A DNA stretch of 64,000 nt from Hyphomonadaceae bacterium (GTDB lineage Bacteria; Pseudomonadota; Alphaproteobacteria; Caulobacterales; Aquidulcibacteraceae). Shown here in pieces: positions 50,414 to 60,227 of this stretch (its first letter is position 1; each line of letters starts with the position of its first letter). Position numbers and translations under genes: made by a program. The DNA lies in NCBI GenBank assembly GCA_023384105.1, contig JAHDXR010000002.1:62001-126000 (forward strand), written 5' to 3'. The notes under the pieces are model-generated. The model was not told where the DNA came from and searched no databases. It worked only from the letters and a program-made list of their open reading frames with translations.

Positions 50414-52339
50414 TTACTGCGCCGCGCCGCGCAGATGCCGGTCGAGGAACCCGAGATACGCTTCCTGCGCGGCGATGCGGTTCTCCTTGCGCAGGAAGCC
50501 ATGGCCCTCGTCGGGGAAGACCACGTACTCGACCGGCACGTTGTTGGCGCGCACCGCCGCGACCAGTTCGTCGCTCTCCACCTGCAGCACGCGCGGATCG
50601 TTCGCGCCCTGGATGACGAGCAGCGGCTTCCTGATGTTGGACGCATGGAACAGCGGCGAGATGCGGTGGTGCCGTTCGGCGTCGGTGGCGGGATCGCCCA
50701 TCTCGTCATAGAGCGCTTCGCGGAAGCTCTCCCACCAGGGCGGGATCGAGGTCAGCGTGCGCGACCAGTTGGTGACGCCGAAAATGTCGATGCCGACGTC
50801 GAACGCGTCCGGACGGAACGCCAGCGCCGCCGCCACCATGTAGCCGCCATAGGAGCCGCCCATGACCGCCACGCGCTCGCGATCGACCCAGTTCAGCGTC
50901 TCCAGATAGCGGCGCGCATAGACGATGTCGTCGAGATCGACTTCGCCGTGGCGGCGGTTGTCCATGTTGAAGAAGGTCTTGCCGTAGCCGGACGAGCCGC
51001 GGTTGTTGGCCGCGAACACGGCGTAGCCGTGGTTCGCCAGGTGCTGGATCATTGCCGAATAGCCGCGCCGGCTCTGCCCGCCGGGACCGCCGTGCACCAG
51101 CACGATCGCCGGCGCGCGGTTCGAGGCGTTCGCGGTGCGCGGGCGATAGAGGATGCCGGGGATTTGCAGGCCGTCGAAGCTGCGATAGCGGACCACCGTC
51201 GCTTCAACCAGCAGCTCCTCGCTGATCTCCGGATTGAGCGCGTGGGTGAGGCGCGTTGCGGCGCCGGTCGAGAGCGGGGCGGTGAAGATGTCCGCCGGCG
51301 AGGTGTCGGACGCGACGGTGAACGCGATCCGGGTTTCGTCGCGGTTGAAGCGCACCTGCGCCAGATCGCCGGCCGGCGCGCCGGTCAGGCGGATCGGGCG
51401 GTTGGTCTGGGTGTCGAGGATCGTGACTGCGGTGGAGGCGTCGGCGTTCACCGCGGAGACGCGATAGCGCCCGCTCGGCGAGTGGACGACGAACATCACG
51501 TCCCACTCGGCCTGGATCAGCGGCGTCTTCTGAGCCGTAGCGAGATCGTAGCGCCATGCCTGGTTGAACTCGCCGTGCTCGTCGGTGGCGTAGATCAGCG
51601 CGCTGCTGTCCGGCGCGAACTCGTAGACGCCGTAATTGATGTTGCCCGTGTGCTCGGTGATCAGCCGCGGCTCGCGCATGTCGCGCGTCAGCAGATCGAC
51701 TAGGTAGATGTCGGAATCCGCGGTCGTGCGCGGGCGGACCAGGGCGAGCCAGCGGCCGTTGCGCGAAATATCGGCGATCTCCATGCCTGGGTTCTCGTAA
51801 ACCAGCCGGCGCGCGTAGCTCGCGGCGTCGTACTCGTAGAGATCGAAGTGCTGCTGGTTGCGTTCGTTGGTCGTGACCCAGAACGCTTGCCTGTCTCCGC
51901 GCCAGGCCAGGAACTGCGCCTTCACATTCTCGCCGGGCGTCAGGTCGCGCAGCGCGCCGTCGCGTTCGCGCACATAGAGGTGGTCGAGTTCGTTGCCGCC
52001 CTCGTCGGCGCTGACGAGCACGCGCTCATCGTCGGGGAAGTAGGACACCGCGAACGTGGCGTTGGTGGTGGAGCCCGTGAGCGGCACGGGCGCGCCGCCT
52101 TCGATCGAGAGCGCGTAGGCGTTGATGACGCCGCTCGAGTCGTTCCAGGTGAGAATCGAGCGCCCGTCCGGCGAGAAGCCGAAGCCGGCCGGAGAAGCCA
52201 TGCCGTAAGATGTGGTCTGAAAGAACGCCGAGGCCGAATAGGTCTGGTGCGCAAGCGCGTCCGGCGTTGCGGTGCTGGCGCAGGCGGCGGCGAGGCCCGC
52301 GGCGGCGGTGGCGAGCAAGAGGCGGCGTCGGTCGATCAT
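50414..52339 (-). CDS. S9 family (prolyl oligopeptidase-type) serine peptidase, lipoprotein
   Basis: 641 residues from MIDRRRLLLATAAAGLAAAC (ATG 52339). The twin-arginine-like start and lipobox AAAC-A predict export and lipid anchoring. An N-terminal beta-propeller has repeated SPDG/FSPD-type strands (FGFSPDGRSILTW). The C-terminal hydrolase domain has the nucleophile in MGGSYGGYMVAAAL, Asp in GANDPRVLQ and His in PDEGHGFLR. It cleaves short peptides. Confidence 0.9.
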   Translation of the reverse strand: MIDRRRLLLATAAAGLAAACASTATPDALAHQTYSASAFFQTTSYGMASPAGFGFSPDGRSILTWNDSSGVINAYALSIEGGAPVPLTGSTTNATFAVSYFPDDERVLVSADEGGNELDHLYVRERDGALRDLTPGENVKAQFLAWRGDRQAFWVTTNERNQQHFDLYEYDAASYARRLVYENPGMEIADISRNGRWLALVRPRTTADSDIYLVDLLTRDMREPRLITEHTGNINYGVYEFAPDSSALIYATDEHGEFNQAWRYDLATAQKTPLIQAEWDVMFVVHSPSGRYRVSAVNADASTAVTILDTQTNRPIRLTGAPAGDLAQVRFNRDETRIAFTVASDTSPADIFTAPLSTGAATRLTHALNPEISEELLVEATVVRYRSFDGLQIPGILYRPRTANASNRAPAIVLVHGGPGGQSRRGYSAMIQHLANHGYAVFAANNRGSSGYGKTFFNMDNRRHGEVDLDDIVYARRYLETLNWVDRERVAVMGGSYGGYMVAAALAFRPDAFDVGIDIFGVTNWSRTLTSIPPWWESFREALYDEMGDPATDAERHHRISPLFHASNIRKPLLVIQGANDPRVLQVESDELVAAVRANNVPVEYVVFPDEGHGFLRKENRIAAQEAYLGFLDRHLRGAAQ

Positions 52340-52420
52340 GGGCTGTCCCTCCGTTGGCGCGATGTTAGCGCCCGCGCGCGCCATGACCAGAAAAAGCCCA
52401 TGACCGGAACAAGCACCGGA

Positions 52421-52459
52421 AAAAGCAAAGGCCCGCGCACCGTTCGGATGCGCGGGCCT
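52421..52459 (-). terminator. Rho-independent terminator of the rpsF-rpsR-rplI operon
   Basis: On the minus strand AGGCCCGCGCA and TGCGCGGGCCT form an 11-bp GC-rich stem with a 9-nt loop, followed by TTGCTTTTT, 23 bp past the rplI stop. Confidence 0.85.
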
Positions 52460-52481
52460 GAACGCCTGGATGCGCTGTGGA

Positions 52482-53063
52482 TTACTCCGCGCGCGCGCCC
52501 GGATCGTTGGTGATCGAAGCGGCGGCCAGTTCCTTGGCGGCGGCTTCGGCCTGCGCGCGCTCGGCTTCGATGGCCGAGGCGATGACGTTTTCGCCGCGCG
52601 CCTGGCGCTCGGCTTCGTCCTGGCTGCGCGCGACATTGACCTTCACCGTCGCCGACACTTCCGCATGCAGGCGCACGCGGACGTCATAGACGCCGATGGT
52701 CTTGATCGGCTTGTCGAGCACGACCGCGTTGCGGTCGATCTTGCCGCCGGCCTTGGCGATCTCGTCGGCGATGTCGCGCGAAGAGACCGAGCCGTAGAGC
52801 TGGCCGGCTTCGCCGGCCTGGCGGATCAGCACATAGCTCTGGCCGTCGATCTTGCCGCTTGCCTTCTCGGCTGCGGCCTTGGCTTCGGCGTTGCGCGCTT
52901 CGATCTCCGCGCGCTTGGCTTCGAACACCTTGCGGTTCGCGTCGGTGGCGCGCAGCGCCTTCTTCTGCGGCAGCAGGAAGTTGCGGGCGAAGCCGTCGCG
53001 GACCTTCACCTCGTCGCCGATGGCGCCGAGGTTTTCGACGCGTTCAAGCAGGATGACTTGCAT
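52482..53063 (-). CDS. rplI: 50S ribosomal protein L9
   Basis: 193 residues. The N-terminal rRNA-binding domain is [36 protein letters not shown], then a long central helix ([20 protein letters not shown]) and the C-terminal domain ([34 protein letters not shown]). It is about 40 residues longer than E. coli L9 because of an Ala/Glu-rich tail, common in alphaproteobacteria. Confidence 0.95.
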   Translation of the reverse strand: MQVILLERVENLGAIGDEVKVRDGFARNFLLPQKKALRATDANRKVFEAKRAEIEARNAEAKAAAEKASGKIDGQSYVLIRQAGEAGQLYGSVSSRDIADEIAKAGGKIDRNAVVLDKPIKTIGVYDVRVRLHAEVSATVKVNVARSQDEAERQARGENVIASAIEAERAQAEAAAKELAAASITNDPGARAE

Positions 53064-53075
53064 GTGCCGGTCTCC

Positions 53076-53354
53076 TTACTGAACGGCGAACGGCAACAGC
53101 GCCAGCTCGCGGGCGAGCTTGATCGCGCGCGCGAGTTCGCGTTGCTTCTTGGCGGAGACGGCGGTGATGCGCGCAGGCACGATCTTGCCCTTTTCGCTGA
53201 TGTAGCGCTGGAGCAGCTTCACGTCCTTGTAGTCGATCTTCGGCGCGTTGGCGCCGGAGAACGGGCACACCTTGCGCCGGCGTCCGAACGGACGGCGGGC
53301 CGGAATGTTCGAGATGTTGAACTTCGGGGCGCCTTTAGCAGCTTTGGCAGCCAT
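53076..53354 (-). CDS. rpsR: 30S ribosomal protein S18
   Basis: 92 residues: [60 protein letters not shown], the complete S18 core. It partners S6 on the small-subunit platform. Three bp separate it from rpsF. Confidence 0.96.
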   Translation of the reverse strand: MAAKAAKGAPKFNISNIPARRPFGRRRKVCPFSGANAPKIDYKDVKLLQRYISEKGKIVPARITAVSAKKQRELARAIKLARELALLPFAVQ

Positions 53355-53357
53355 GGA

Positions 53358-53762
53358 TTATTCCTCCCCGCCTTCGAAATCGCCGCCGACATCCTCGCCG
53401 TCGCGGCCTTCGCGGCGCGCGCGGCGGCGCTCGTCGCGGTCGCGACGGGCCAGGATCGGCGAGGGCTCCTCGTCGAGTTCTTCGACGCGGATGGTCTTGA
53501 AGCGCATGACGTCTTCATTGATCCGCAGGCGCCGCTCCAATTCGTGCACGGCGGGCGCCGGCGCATCGATGTTGATCAGGGCGTAGTGGCCCTTGCGGTT
53601 CTTCTTGATGCGGTAGGTGAGGTTGCGAAGGCCCCAGTACTCGGTCTTGGTGGTCGCGCCGCCGAGTTCCTTGATGGTCTTGGTGATGTCCTCGATGAGG
53701 GCGTCGACCTGCTGCGGCGAGATTTCCGGCCGCGCAATCAGCACGTGTTCGTAATAAGCCAT
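53358..53762 (-). CDS. rpsF: 30S ribosomal protein S6
   Basis: 134 residues from ATG 53762 ([20 protein letters not shown]); an upstream in-frame ATG would add five. [20 protein letters not shown] and the [13 protein letters not shown] strand are typical. The C-terminal tail is extended and charged ([20 protein letters not shown]), with acidic residues at the end. It is the first gene of the operon with S18 and L9. Confidence 0.95.
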   Translation of the reverse strand: MAYYEHVLIARPEISPQQVDALIEDITKTIKELGGATTKTEYWGLRNLTYRIKKNRKGHYALINIDAPAPAVHELERRLRINEDVMRFKTIRVEELDEEPSPILARRDRDERRRARREGRDGEDVGGDFEGGEE

Positions 53763-53940
53763 AATGTCCTCTTCCAAAGACCCGCGGCGTCTTGAACGGG
53801 GAAGAACCGGCCAAAACGATGGACCTCGGGCAGCTTATGCCCCCGGGGCCGCGGATCGCGAAGGCGCGGAAAATACGCATTTCGGCCCCGGAAGCAAGGG
53901 GGATGGGACGAAACCGGCCGTTCATGCTAAGTTTGCCGGC

Positions 53941-54387
53941 ATGTCAGACCTCTACGACACCGACACTTACACCTGGGCTAAGCAGCAGGCGGACGCTTTG
54001 CGCCGTCGTTCGGCCAACGAGGTCGATTGGGACAACGTGGCCGAGGAGATCGAGAGCGTGGGGAAAAGCCAGGCCAGCGAGCTGCGCTCGCGCTACGCCA
54101 TTTTACTGCTCCACCTCTTGAAGTGGCGCTATCAGCCTGAACGCCGCTCACGCTCGTGGGAAGCCACGATCCGGGTCCAGCGCAAGTCGATCCTGGACCA
54201 TTTGGAGGAAAACCCGGGTTTGCGAGCGCGGCGCGATGAATTGTTGGGACGGGCGTATTTTGAGGCGCGCCAGGGCGCGTCTGGCGAGACCGATCTACCG
54301 GTCGAGACCTTTCCGGAAACCAACCCGTTCACGCTTGCCGAGGCGATGGACGAGAGTTTCTGGCCTGATGCGCCGACCGCGAAGTAG
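53941..54387 (+). CDS. DUF29 family protein
   Basis: 148 residues from ATG 53941: LYDTDTYTWAKQQADALRRR, VDWDNVAEEIESVGKSQ, ELRSRYAILLLHLLKWRYQP, RSWEATIRVQR, the well-known DUF29 pattern. The function is unknown. These genes are often multicopy and mobile in cyanobacteria and alphaproteobacteria. A small hairpin (CCACGCA/TGCGTGG) follows the stop at about 54390-54410. Confidence 0.88.
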   Translation: MSDLYDTDTYTWAKQQADALRRRSANEVDWDNVAEEIESVGKSQASELRSRYAILLLHLLKWRYQPERRSRSWEATIRVQRKSILDHLEENPGLRARRDELLGRAYFEARQGASGETDLPVETFPETNPFTLAEAMDESFWPDAPTAK

Positions 54388-54533
54388 CGCGTCCACGCAT
54401 CCTGCGTGGTTCATCCCGCGGCGCCGACGAGGAGCGCATCTCGGGTCTTAGAGTTTGCCCGCGGTTGAATTTTTCCTTCTGAGTTGGCCGGATACATTGC
54501 CCGCGATCGGTTGAGGCGATAACCCCTCGGCCC

Positions 54534-55475
54534 ATGAGCATCGCCTTTATTTTTCCCGGCCAGGGGAGCCAGTCGCCCGGCATGGGCAAGTCCCTTTATG
54601 ACGCCTTCGGCTCGGCCCGCGAGGTATTCCAGGAAGTCGATGAAGCGCTGAACGAGAAGCTCTCGAAGCTGATCTTCGAGGGCCCGGCCGACGAACTGAC
54701 CCTCACCGCCAACGCCCAGCCGGCGCTGATGGCCGTGAGCCTCGCGGCGGTGCGGGTGCTCGAGCGGGAGTTCGGCGCGCCGGTCACGAAGGCCGCCTAT
54801 GTCGCCGGCCACTCGCTCGGCGAATATTCGGCCCTGGCCGCGGCGGGCGCGCTCGCCGTCGCCGACGCCGCGCGCCTGCTGCGCACGCGCGGCGACGCCA
54901 TGCAGGCGGCCGTGCCGGTGGGCGAAGGCGCCATGGCCGCGCTGATCGGCAAGGTCGACGTCGCGCTGGCCGAGGAGATCGCCAATGCGGGGTCGGCGGC
55001 CGGCGTGGTCGTGCTCGCCAACGACAACAATATCGGCAACGTCGTCATCTCCGGTTCGAAGGCCGGCATCGACGCGGCTCTCGCCTACGCCAAGGAAAAA
55101 GGCGCGCGCGCCATTCCGCTCAACGTCTCGGCGCCGTTCCACTCGCCGCTGATGCAGCCCGCCGCCGAGGTGATGGCCGAAGCGCTGGCGAAGGCGGAGA
55201 TCGCCCCGCTCGCCGCGCCGTTGGTCGCCAACGTCACGGCGCGCCCGGTCCATGAGCCCGCCCTTGTGCGCAAGCTGCTGGTCGAGCAGGTGACCGGCCG
55301 CGTGCGCTGGCGCGAGAGCGTCGAGTGGATGGCCGGCGAAGGCGGCGTGACGCGATTTGCCGAGATCGGCGCCGGCAAGCAGCTCACCGGCATGGTCAAG
55401 CGCAACGCGCCGGACGCCGAGGCGCTGGCGCTCAATGAGCCGGCTGATCTGGAAGCGTTCGCAAGGACGCTCTGA
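54534..55475 (+). CDS. fabD: Malonyl-CoA:ACP transacylase
   Basis: 313 residues. FIFPGQGSQSPGMGKSLYDA, nucleophile GHSLGEYSALAAAGAL, the acyl-binding Arg in LLRTRGDAMQ, and the catalytic His in SAPFHSPLM. It loads malonyl groups on AcpP for fatty-acid elongation. It starts the fabD-fabG-acpP-fabF cluster. Confidence 0.95.
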   Translation: MSIAFIFPGQGSQSPGMGKSLYDAFGSAREVFQEVDEALNEKLSKLIFEGPADELTLTANAQPALMAVSLAAVRVLEREFGAPVTKAAYVAGHSLGEYSALAAAGALAVADAARLLRTRGDAMQAAVPVGEGAMAALIGKVDVALAEEIANAGSAAGVVVLANDNNIGNVVISGSKAGIDAALAYAKEKGARAIPLNVSAPFHSPLMQPAAEVMAEALAKAEIAPLAAPLVANVTARPVHEPALVRKLLVEQVTGRVRWRESVEWMAGEGGVTRFAEIGAGKQLTGMVKRNAPDAEALALNEPADLEAFARTL

Positions 55476-55527
55476 TGCAAAGGCTGGCCGGACGCCGGCC
55501 GTTCGAAGCGGTCATACGGAGTAGGAA

Positions 55528-56268
55528 ATGTTCGATCTCAGCGGAAAGACGGCGCTTGTAACCGGCGCTTCGGGCGGCATTGGCGGCGCTATCGCCAAGG
55601 CCTTGGCGCAGCAGGGCGCGCGCGTGGCGCTTTCGGGCACGCGGGTCGACGCGCTGGAGAAGGTGCGGGCCGAACTCGGCGGCGACCATCCGATCACGCC
55701 GTGCAATCTCTCTGATTCCGCCGCGGTCGACGCGCTGATCGGCCAGGCCGAGCAGGCGCTGGGCGGGCGGCTCGACATCCTTGTCGCCAATGCCGGCATC
55801 ACCAAGGACGGCCTCCTGCTGCGCATGAAGGACGAGGATTTCCAAAACGTCCTGAAGATCAATCTGGAGAGCTATTTCCGGCTTTCGCGCGCGGCGCTGA
55901 AGAACATGATGAAGAACCGCTGGGGGCGGATCATCGGCATCACCTCGGTCGTTGGCGTCACCGGAAACCCCGGACAGGCGAATTACGCGGCCTCCAAGGC
56001 GGGCATGATCGGCTTCACCAAGGCGCTGGCGGCGGAGGTCGCGAGCCGCAACGTGACCGCCAACTGCATCGCCCCCGGCTTCATCGCCTCGCCGATGACG
56101 GACGTGCTCAACGAGGCGCAAAAGACGGCTCTGCTGGGCAAAATCCCGGCTGGGCGGCTCGGCGAGGGCGCCGACGTGGCCGCGGCGGCGGCGTATCTGG
56201 CCAGCGACGAGGCGGGCTACGTGACCGGCCAGACATTGCACGTGAACGGCGGCATGGCCATGATCTGA
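55528..56268 (+). CDS. fabG: 3-oxoacyl-ACP reductase
   Basis: 246 residues. NADPH motif TGASGGIGGAIAKALAQQG, VANAGITKDGLLLRMKDEDF, catalytic Ser in IIGITSVVGVTGNPGQ, and NYAASKAGMIGFTKALA (YxxxK). Position between fabD and acpP supports FabG over other short-chain dehydrogenases. Confidence 0.95.
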   Translation: MFDLSGKTALVTGASGGIGGAIAKALAQQGARVALSGTRVDALEKVRAELGGDHPITPCNLSDSAAVDALIGQAEQALGGRLDILVANAGITKDGLLLRMKDEDFQNVLKINLESYFRLSRAALKNMMKNRWGRIIGITSVVGVTGNPGQANYAASKAGMIGFTKALAAEVASRNVTANCIAPGFIASPMTDVLNEAQKTALLGKIPAGRLGEGADVAAAAAYLASDEAGYVTGQTLHVNGGMAMI

Positions 56269-56388
56269 CGGGCCGGTCTTGCACCCCAGGCAGTGAAAAG
56301 GGCTTGCGCAGGACCGTCACAGTGGCCAAAAGGCCGCCACAGCGCCCGGTTCGGGCGTGACCGGTTTTTCAGCACCAGCGAGGCGTGC

Positions 56389-56625
56389 ATGTCGGAAGTT
56401 TTTGAGCGCGTGAAGGCCATCGTGATCAAGCATCTCGAAGCGCCGCCGGAGAAGGTGACCGAGAAGGCTTCCTTCATCGACGACCTCGGCGCGGACAGCT
56501 TGGACAACGTCGAGCTCGTCATGGCGTTCGAAGAAGAGTTCGGCATCGAGATTCCGGACGACGCCGCCGAGCACATCCAAACCGTCGGCGACGCCGTGAA
56601 GTTCATTACGGAGAAGCAGGGCTAA
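56389..56625 (+). CDS. acpP: Acyl carrier protein
   Basis: 78 residues from ATG 56389. The phosphopantetheine serine is in [20 protein letters not shown]. It is acidic, as expected. The 120-bp space from fabG may hold a separate promoter, since AcpP is needed in excess, though I cannot assign one. Confidence 0.97.
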   Translation: MSEVFERVKAIVIKHLEAPPEKVTEKASFIDDLGADSLDNVELVMAFEEEFGIEIPDDAAEHIQTVGDAVKFITEKQG

Positions 56626-56641
56626 GGCCCTGCTTACGCGC

Positions 56642-57922
56642 ATGCGGCGCGTCGTCATCACTGGCATAGGGCTCGTCACCCCGCTGGCCGCGAACCGCGA
56701 AGCCACGTGGGAGCGGCTGCTCGCGGGCAAGTCCGGCGCAAACAGGATCGAGCACATCGACGTGTCCGATCTGCCTGCGCGCGTGGCCTGCATCGTGCCG
56801 CGCGTCGACGGCCGCGGCGGCGGCGCGGACGATCCGCACGCCTTCGATCCCGACAAAGTCATGTCGGCGAAAGAGCAGCGCCGGATCGAGGACTTCATCC
56901 TGTTCGCCATCGCCGCCGCTGACGAAGCGGTGGCCGACAGCGGCTGGAAGCCCGAAGACGACGACGCCAGGAACCGCACCGGCGTTCTGATCGGCTCCGG
57001 CATCGGCGGCATCGAAGCCATCGGCAATAATGCGCTGATCCTGGAGAAGGACGGCCCGCGCAGGATTTCGCCGTTCTTCATTCCGAGCGCGCTGATCAAT
57101 CTGGCGTCGGGCCAGGTCTCGATCCGCCACGGCTTCCGCGGCCCCAACCACGCGGTCGTCACCGCCTGCGCCACCGGCGCGCACGCCGTAGGCGACGCTG
57201 CACGCCTGATCACGCATGGCGATGCGGACGTGATGGTGGCCGGCGGCGCCGAAGCGGCGGTGTGCCGCCTGGCGATGGCGGGCTTTGCGGCGCTGCGTGC
57301 GCTGTCGACCGGCTTCAACGACACGCCCGAACGCGCCTCGCGGCCCTACGACAAGGGCCGCGACGGCTTCGTCATGGGCGAAGGCGCGGGCTGCCTGGTG
57401 CTGGAAGAGTACGAGCACGCCAAGGCGCGCGGCGCCAAGATCTACGCCGAGGTAAAGGGCTATGGCCTTTCGGGCGACGCCTATCACATCACCGCGCCCT
57501 CCGAAGACGGCGACGGCGGCTTCCGCGCCATGGGCGCGGCCTTCAAGGACGCCGGCATGGCGCCCAGCGACATCGACTACATCAACGCGCACGGCACCTC
57601 GACGCCCATGGGCGACGAGATTGAGCTGCGTGCGGTGGAGCGCATGTTCGGCGCCTCGGCGGCGAACCTCTCGCTCTCGTCCACCAAATCGGCGATCGGG
57701 CATTTGCTTGGCGCGGCGGGCGCGGTGGAGACGATCTTCTGCGCGTTGGCGATCCGCGACGGGATCGTGCCGCCGACGCTGAACCTCGAAAATCCATCGG
57801 TCGAAACCGCTATAGATTTGACGCCGCTCAAAGCTAGGAAGCGCAGCGTGAAAGCGGCGATGTCCAACTCGTTCGGATTCGGCGGCACCAATGCAGCCGT
57901 GATCCTCACTGCGGTGGATTGA
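56642..57922 (+). CDS. fabF: 3-oxoacyl-ACP synthase II
   Basis: 426 residues. Catalytic Cys in VVTACATGAHAVGDAA, His in INAHGTSTPMGD, and His in SAIGHLLGAAGAVE, with the GFGGTNAAV C-terminus. It condenses malonyl-ACP with acyl-ACP. Its stop overlaps the mltG start. Confidence 0.95.
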   Translation: MRRVVITGIGLVTPLAANREATWERLLAGKSGANRIEHIDVSDLPARVACIVPRVDGRGGGADDPHAFDPDKVMSAKEQRRIEDFILFAIAAADEAVADSGWKPEDDDARNRTGVLIGSGIGGIEAIGNNALILEKDGPRRISPFFIPSALINLASGQVSIRHGFRGPNHAVVTACATGAHAVGDAARLITHGDADVMVAGGAEAAVCRLAMAGFAALRALSTGFNDTPERASRPYDKGRDGFVMGEGAGCLVLEEYEHAKARGAKIYAEVKGYGLSGDAYHITAPSEDGDGGFRAMGAAFKDAGMAPSDIDYINAHGTSTPMGDEIELRAVERMFGASAANLSLSSTKSAIGHLLGAAGAVETIFCALAIRDGIVPPTLNLENPSVETAIDLTPLKARKRSVKAAMSNSFGFGGTNAAVILTAVD

Positions 57923-58947
57923 TGCGCACGCTGTTCTGGCTCGCCGTGCTGATCGGCGCCGGCGCGATCTTCGCTTTTGGATTTTTTATGAGCGCGATCG
58001 ATCGCGCGGGCCCGTTGCAAGAGGACCGCGCCTTCATGGTCGAGCGCGGGGCCACGGGCGCGTCCATTGCGGACGCGCTCGAAGATCAGAACCTGATCAC
58101 CGACGCGCTGCTGTTCCGCATCGCTAACCGCATTTTCTCGAACGGCCAGCCGCTGCAGGCGGGCGAGTACCGGATCCCGGCGCATGCATCGGTGAAACAG
58201 ATCGTCGAGATGATCTCAGGCGGCGATGCGCTGCAGCACGCGATCACGTTCCCGGAAGGCATCACCGTCGACGGCGTGATGCGCATTCTCGAAACCTCCG
58301 ACGTGCTCACCGGCGAAACGCCCGAACCGCCGCCGGAAGGCGCGCTCCTCCCGGACACCTATCATGTGCAGCGCGGCATGACGCGCGCGGCGCTGCTGCA
58401 GCAGATGCGCGATGCGCACGACCGCGTCGTCGCCGAAGTCTGGGCCGAGCGCGCCGAGAACCTGCCGCTCAATTCGCCGGAAGAGCTGGTGATCCTCGCG
58501 TCCATCGTCGAGCGCGAAACCGGCATCGCCTCTGAACGCCCGCTGGTGGCGGCGGTGTTCGTCAACCGCTTGCGCCGGCCGATGCGGCTCGAAACCGATC
58601 CGACCATCATCTACGGCGTCTGCAAGGCGCATCCCGATCGCTGCCGCGACGGCCGCTTGGTCGATGCGCAAGGCAATCGCCGCACCATCCGCGCCAGCGA
58701 GATTGCACTCGACACCGGCTACAACACCTATCGCATCGACGGCCTGCCGCCGACGCCGATCTCCAATCCCGGCCGCGCCGCGCTGGAAGCCACCGCCAAT
58801 CCGGCGCAGTCGAACGCGCTGTTCTTCGTCGCCGACGGCAGCGGCGGGCATATCTTCGCCGAGACGCTGGCCGAGCATAACGCCAACGTCGCCCGCTGGC
58901 GCGTGATCGAGCGCGAGCGCCTCGCGGCGGAGCGGGCGGGACGCTAG
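57922..58947 (+). CDS. mltG: Endolytic murein transglycosylase
   Basis: 341 residues. An N-terminal membrane anchor (LFWLAVLIGAGAIFAFGFFM) and a periplasmic domain with the LysM-like region RIPAHASVKQIVEMISGG. The catalytic Glu is in ILASIVERETGIASERPLVA, followed by LETDPTIIYG and YNTYRIDGLPPTPISNPG. It cuts nascent glycan strands. Translation is coupled to fabF. Confidence 0.93.
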   Translation: MRTLFWLAVLIGAGAIFAFGFFMSAIDRAGPLQEDRAFMVERGATGASIADALEDQNLITDALLFRIANRIFSNGQPLQAGEYRIPAHASVKQIVEMISGGDALQHAITFPEGITVDGVMRILETSDVLTGETPEPPPEGALLPDTYHVQRGMTRAALLQQMRDAHDRVVAEVWAERAENLPLNSPEELVILASIVERETGIASERPLVAAVFVNRLRRPMRLETDPTIIYGVCKAHPDRCRDGRLVDAQGNRRTIRASEIALDTGYNTYRIDGLPPTPISNPGRAALEATANPAQSNALFFVADGSGGHIFAETLAEHNANVARWRVIERERLAAERAGR

Positions 58948-59240
58948 AGAATCAACCGTAGTGTTTCGGCCAGCGCCGCGTGAAAGAAACCTGCGAACAG
59001 CGCGCCGATGAAGAGGCCGGCAAAGGCGCCGGAGACGATGGCCTGCGCTCGCTGCGTGTGCAGCCCCGCGATGGCCGCGCCCAACAGACCGCCGCCGAGC
59101 GTCTCCAGTCCGCCCCGCCACAGCAATGCGGCCGCGAGCGCAACAATCGCCAGCAACAGCGCGAGATCGACGAATAGGCCCGATTGCGCCGCCGCTGTGC
59201 GGGGTCGCCCCACCTGCGAGGATAGGTTCGCCAGTGTCAT
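58944..59240 (-). CDS. Small hypothetical membrane protein
   Basis: 98 residues. The N-terminal 20 are polar, followed by three hydrophobic segments (LFVDLALLLAIVALAAALLW, LGGGLLGAAIAGL, IVSGAFAGLFIGALFAGFFHA). It converges on mltG with a 4-bp overlap. No family is recognised. Confidence 0.6.
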   Translation of the reverse strand: MTLANLSSQVGRPRTAAAQSGLFVDLALLLAIVALAAALLWRGGLETLGGGLLGAAIAGLHTQRAQAIVSGAFAGLFIGALFAGFFHAALAETLRLIL

Positions 59241-59336
59241 CGTCGCGCTCCGTTAACGGCTGCGAACTGCGCCGCTTGTGACCGAGTCGGATAAAGGTCG
59301 CGTGACAGCCGGAGCACAAATGCGCGAAAAGGCTCT

Positions 59337-60227
59337 ATGACCATTTCCGGAATGACTGGTTTCGGCCGCGCCGAAGGCCAACACGCCGGCCAGCGCTGGC
59401 TTTGGGAGCTGAAGAGCGTCAACGGCCGCAGCCTCGATCTCAAGTTGCGCCTGCCGCCCGGCTTCGACGCGCTCGAGCCTCAGGCCCGCGCCGCCGCCGG
59501 CGCCAGGTTCAAGCGCGGTTCGCTGCAGGCGACGCTCGCTCTGGCGCGCGATCCCGCTGCTGCGCCGCCGGTGAAGATCGATTTCGCGCTGGTCGATCGC
59601 CTGATCCAGGCCGGCGATTTCCTGGTGCTCGAAGGCAAGGTGGGGAAGCCGCGCTGGGACGGCCTGCTCGCCGTGCGCGGCGTGGTGCAGACCGAAGACG
59701 CTGCGGTCATGAGCGAGGATGAGCGCGCCGCGCTGGACGCCGCGCTGCTTGCCGGCTTCAGCCTTGCGCTCGACAGGCTCGCCGAAGCGCGCCAGGCTGA
59801 GGGCCGCACGCTCGCCGCCATCTTCAGCGACGCCGCCGACCGCATGGACGCGTTGATCGCCGCCGCGCGCGTCTCCGCCGCCGCCGCGCCGGCCGCCGCG
59901 CTCGAACGCATCCGCCAGCGCCTGGATGCGCTTGCGCCGGAGGTGAAGCTCGATCCGGCGCGCCTCGCCCAGGAAGCCGCCATCGCCGCGACCCGCGCCG
60001 ACGTGCAGGAAGAACTCGAACGCCTCGCCGCCCACGCCATCGAGCTGCGGGCGCTGATCACCAAGCCCGAGCCCGCCGGGCGCCGGCTCGACTTCCTCAG
60101 CCAGGAGCTCACGCGCGAGGCCAACACGCTGTGTTCGAAATCCGCCGACCTCGACCTCACGCGCATCGGTCTCGACCTCAAGACCGTGGTCGATCAGATC
60201 AAGGAGCAGGCCGCCAATGTTGAATGA
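59337..60227 (+). CDS. YicC family protein (endoribonuclease-type)
   Basis: 296 residues: MTGFGRAEGQHAGQRWLWEL, KSVNGRSLDLKLRLPPGFD at the N-terminus and GRRLDFLSQELTREANTLCS, KSADLDLTRIGLDLKTVVDQ, IKEQAANVE at the C-terminus, the defining YicC and DUF1732 blocks. YicC proteins are associated with RNA decay. It overlaps gmk by 11 bp, a conserved pairing. Confidence 0.93.
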   Translation: MTISGMTGFGRAEGQHAGQRWLWELKSVNGRSLDLKLRLPPGFDALEPQARAAAGARFKRGSLQATLALARDPAAAPPVKIDFALVDRLIQAGDFLVLEGKVGKPRWDGLLAVRGVVQTEDAAVMSEDERAALDAALLAGFSLALDRLAEARQAEGRTLAAIFSDAADRMDALIAAARVSAAAAPAAALERIRQRLDALAPEVKLDPARLAQEAAIAATRADVQEELERLAAHAIELRALITKPEPAGRRLDFLSQELTREANTLCSKSADLDLTRIGLDLKTVVDQIKEQAANVE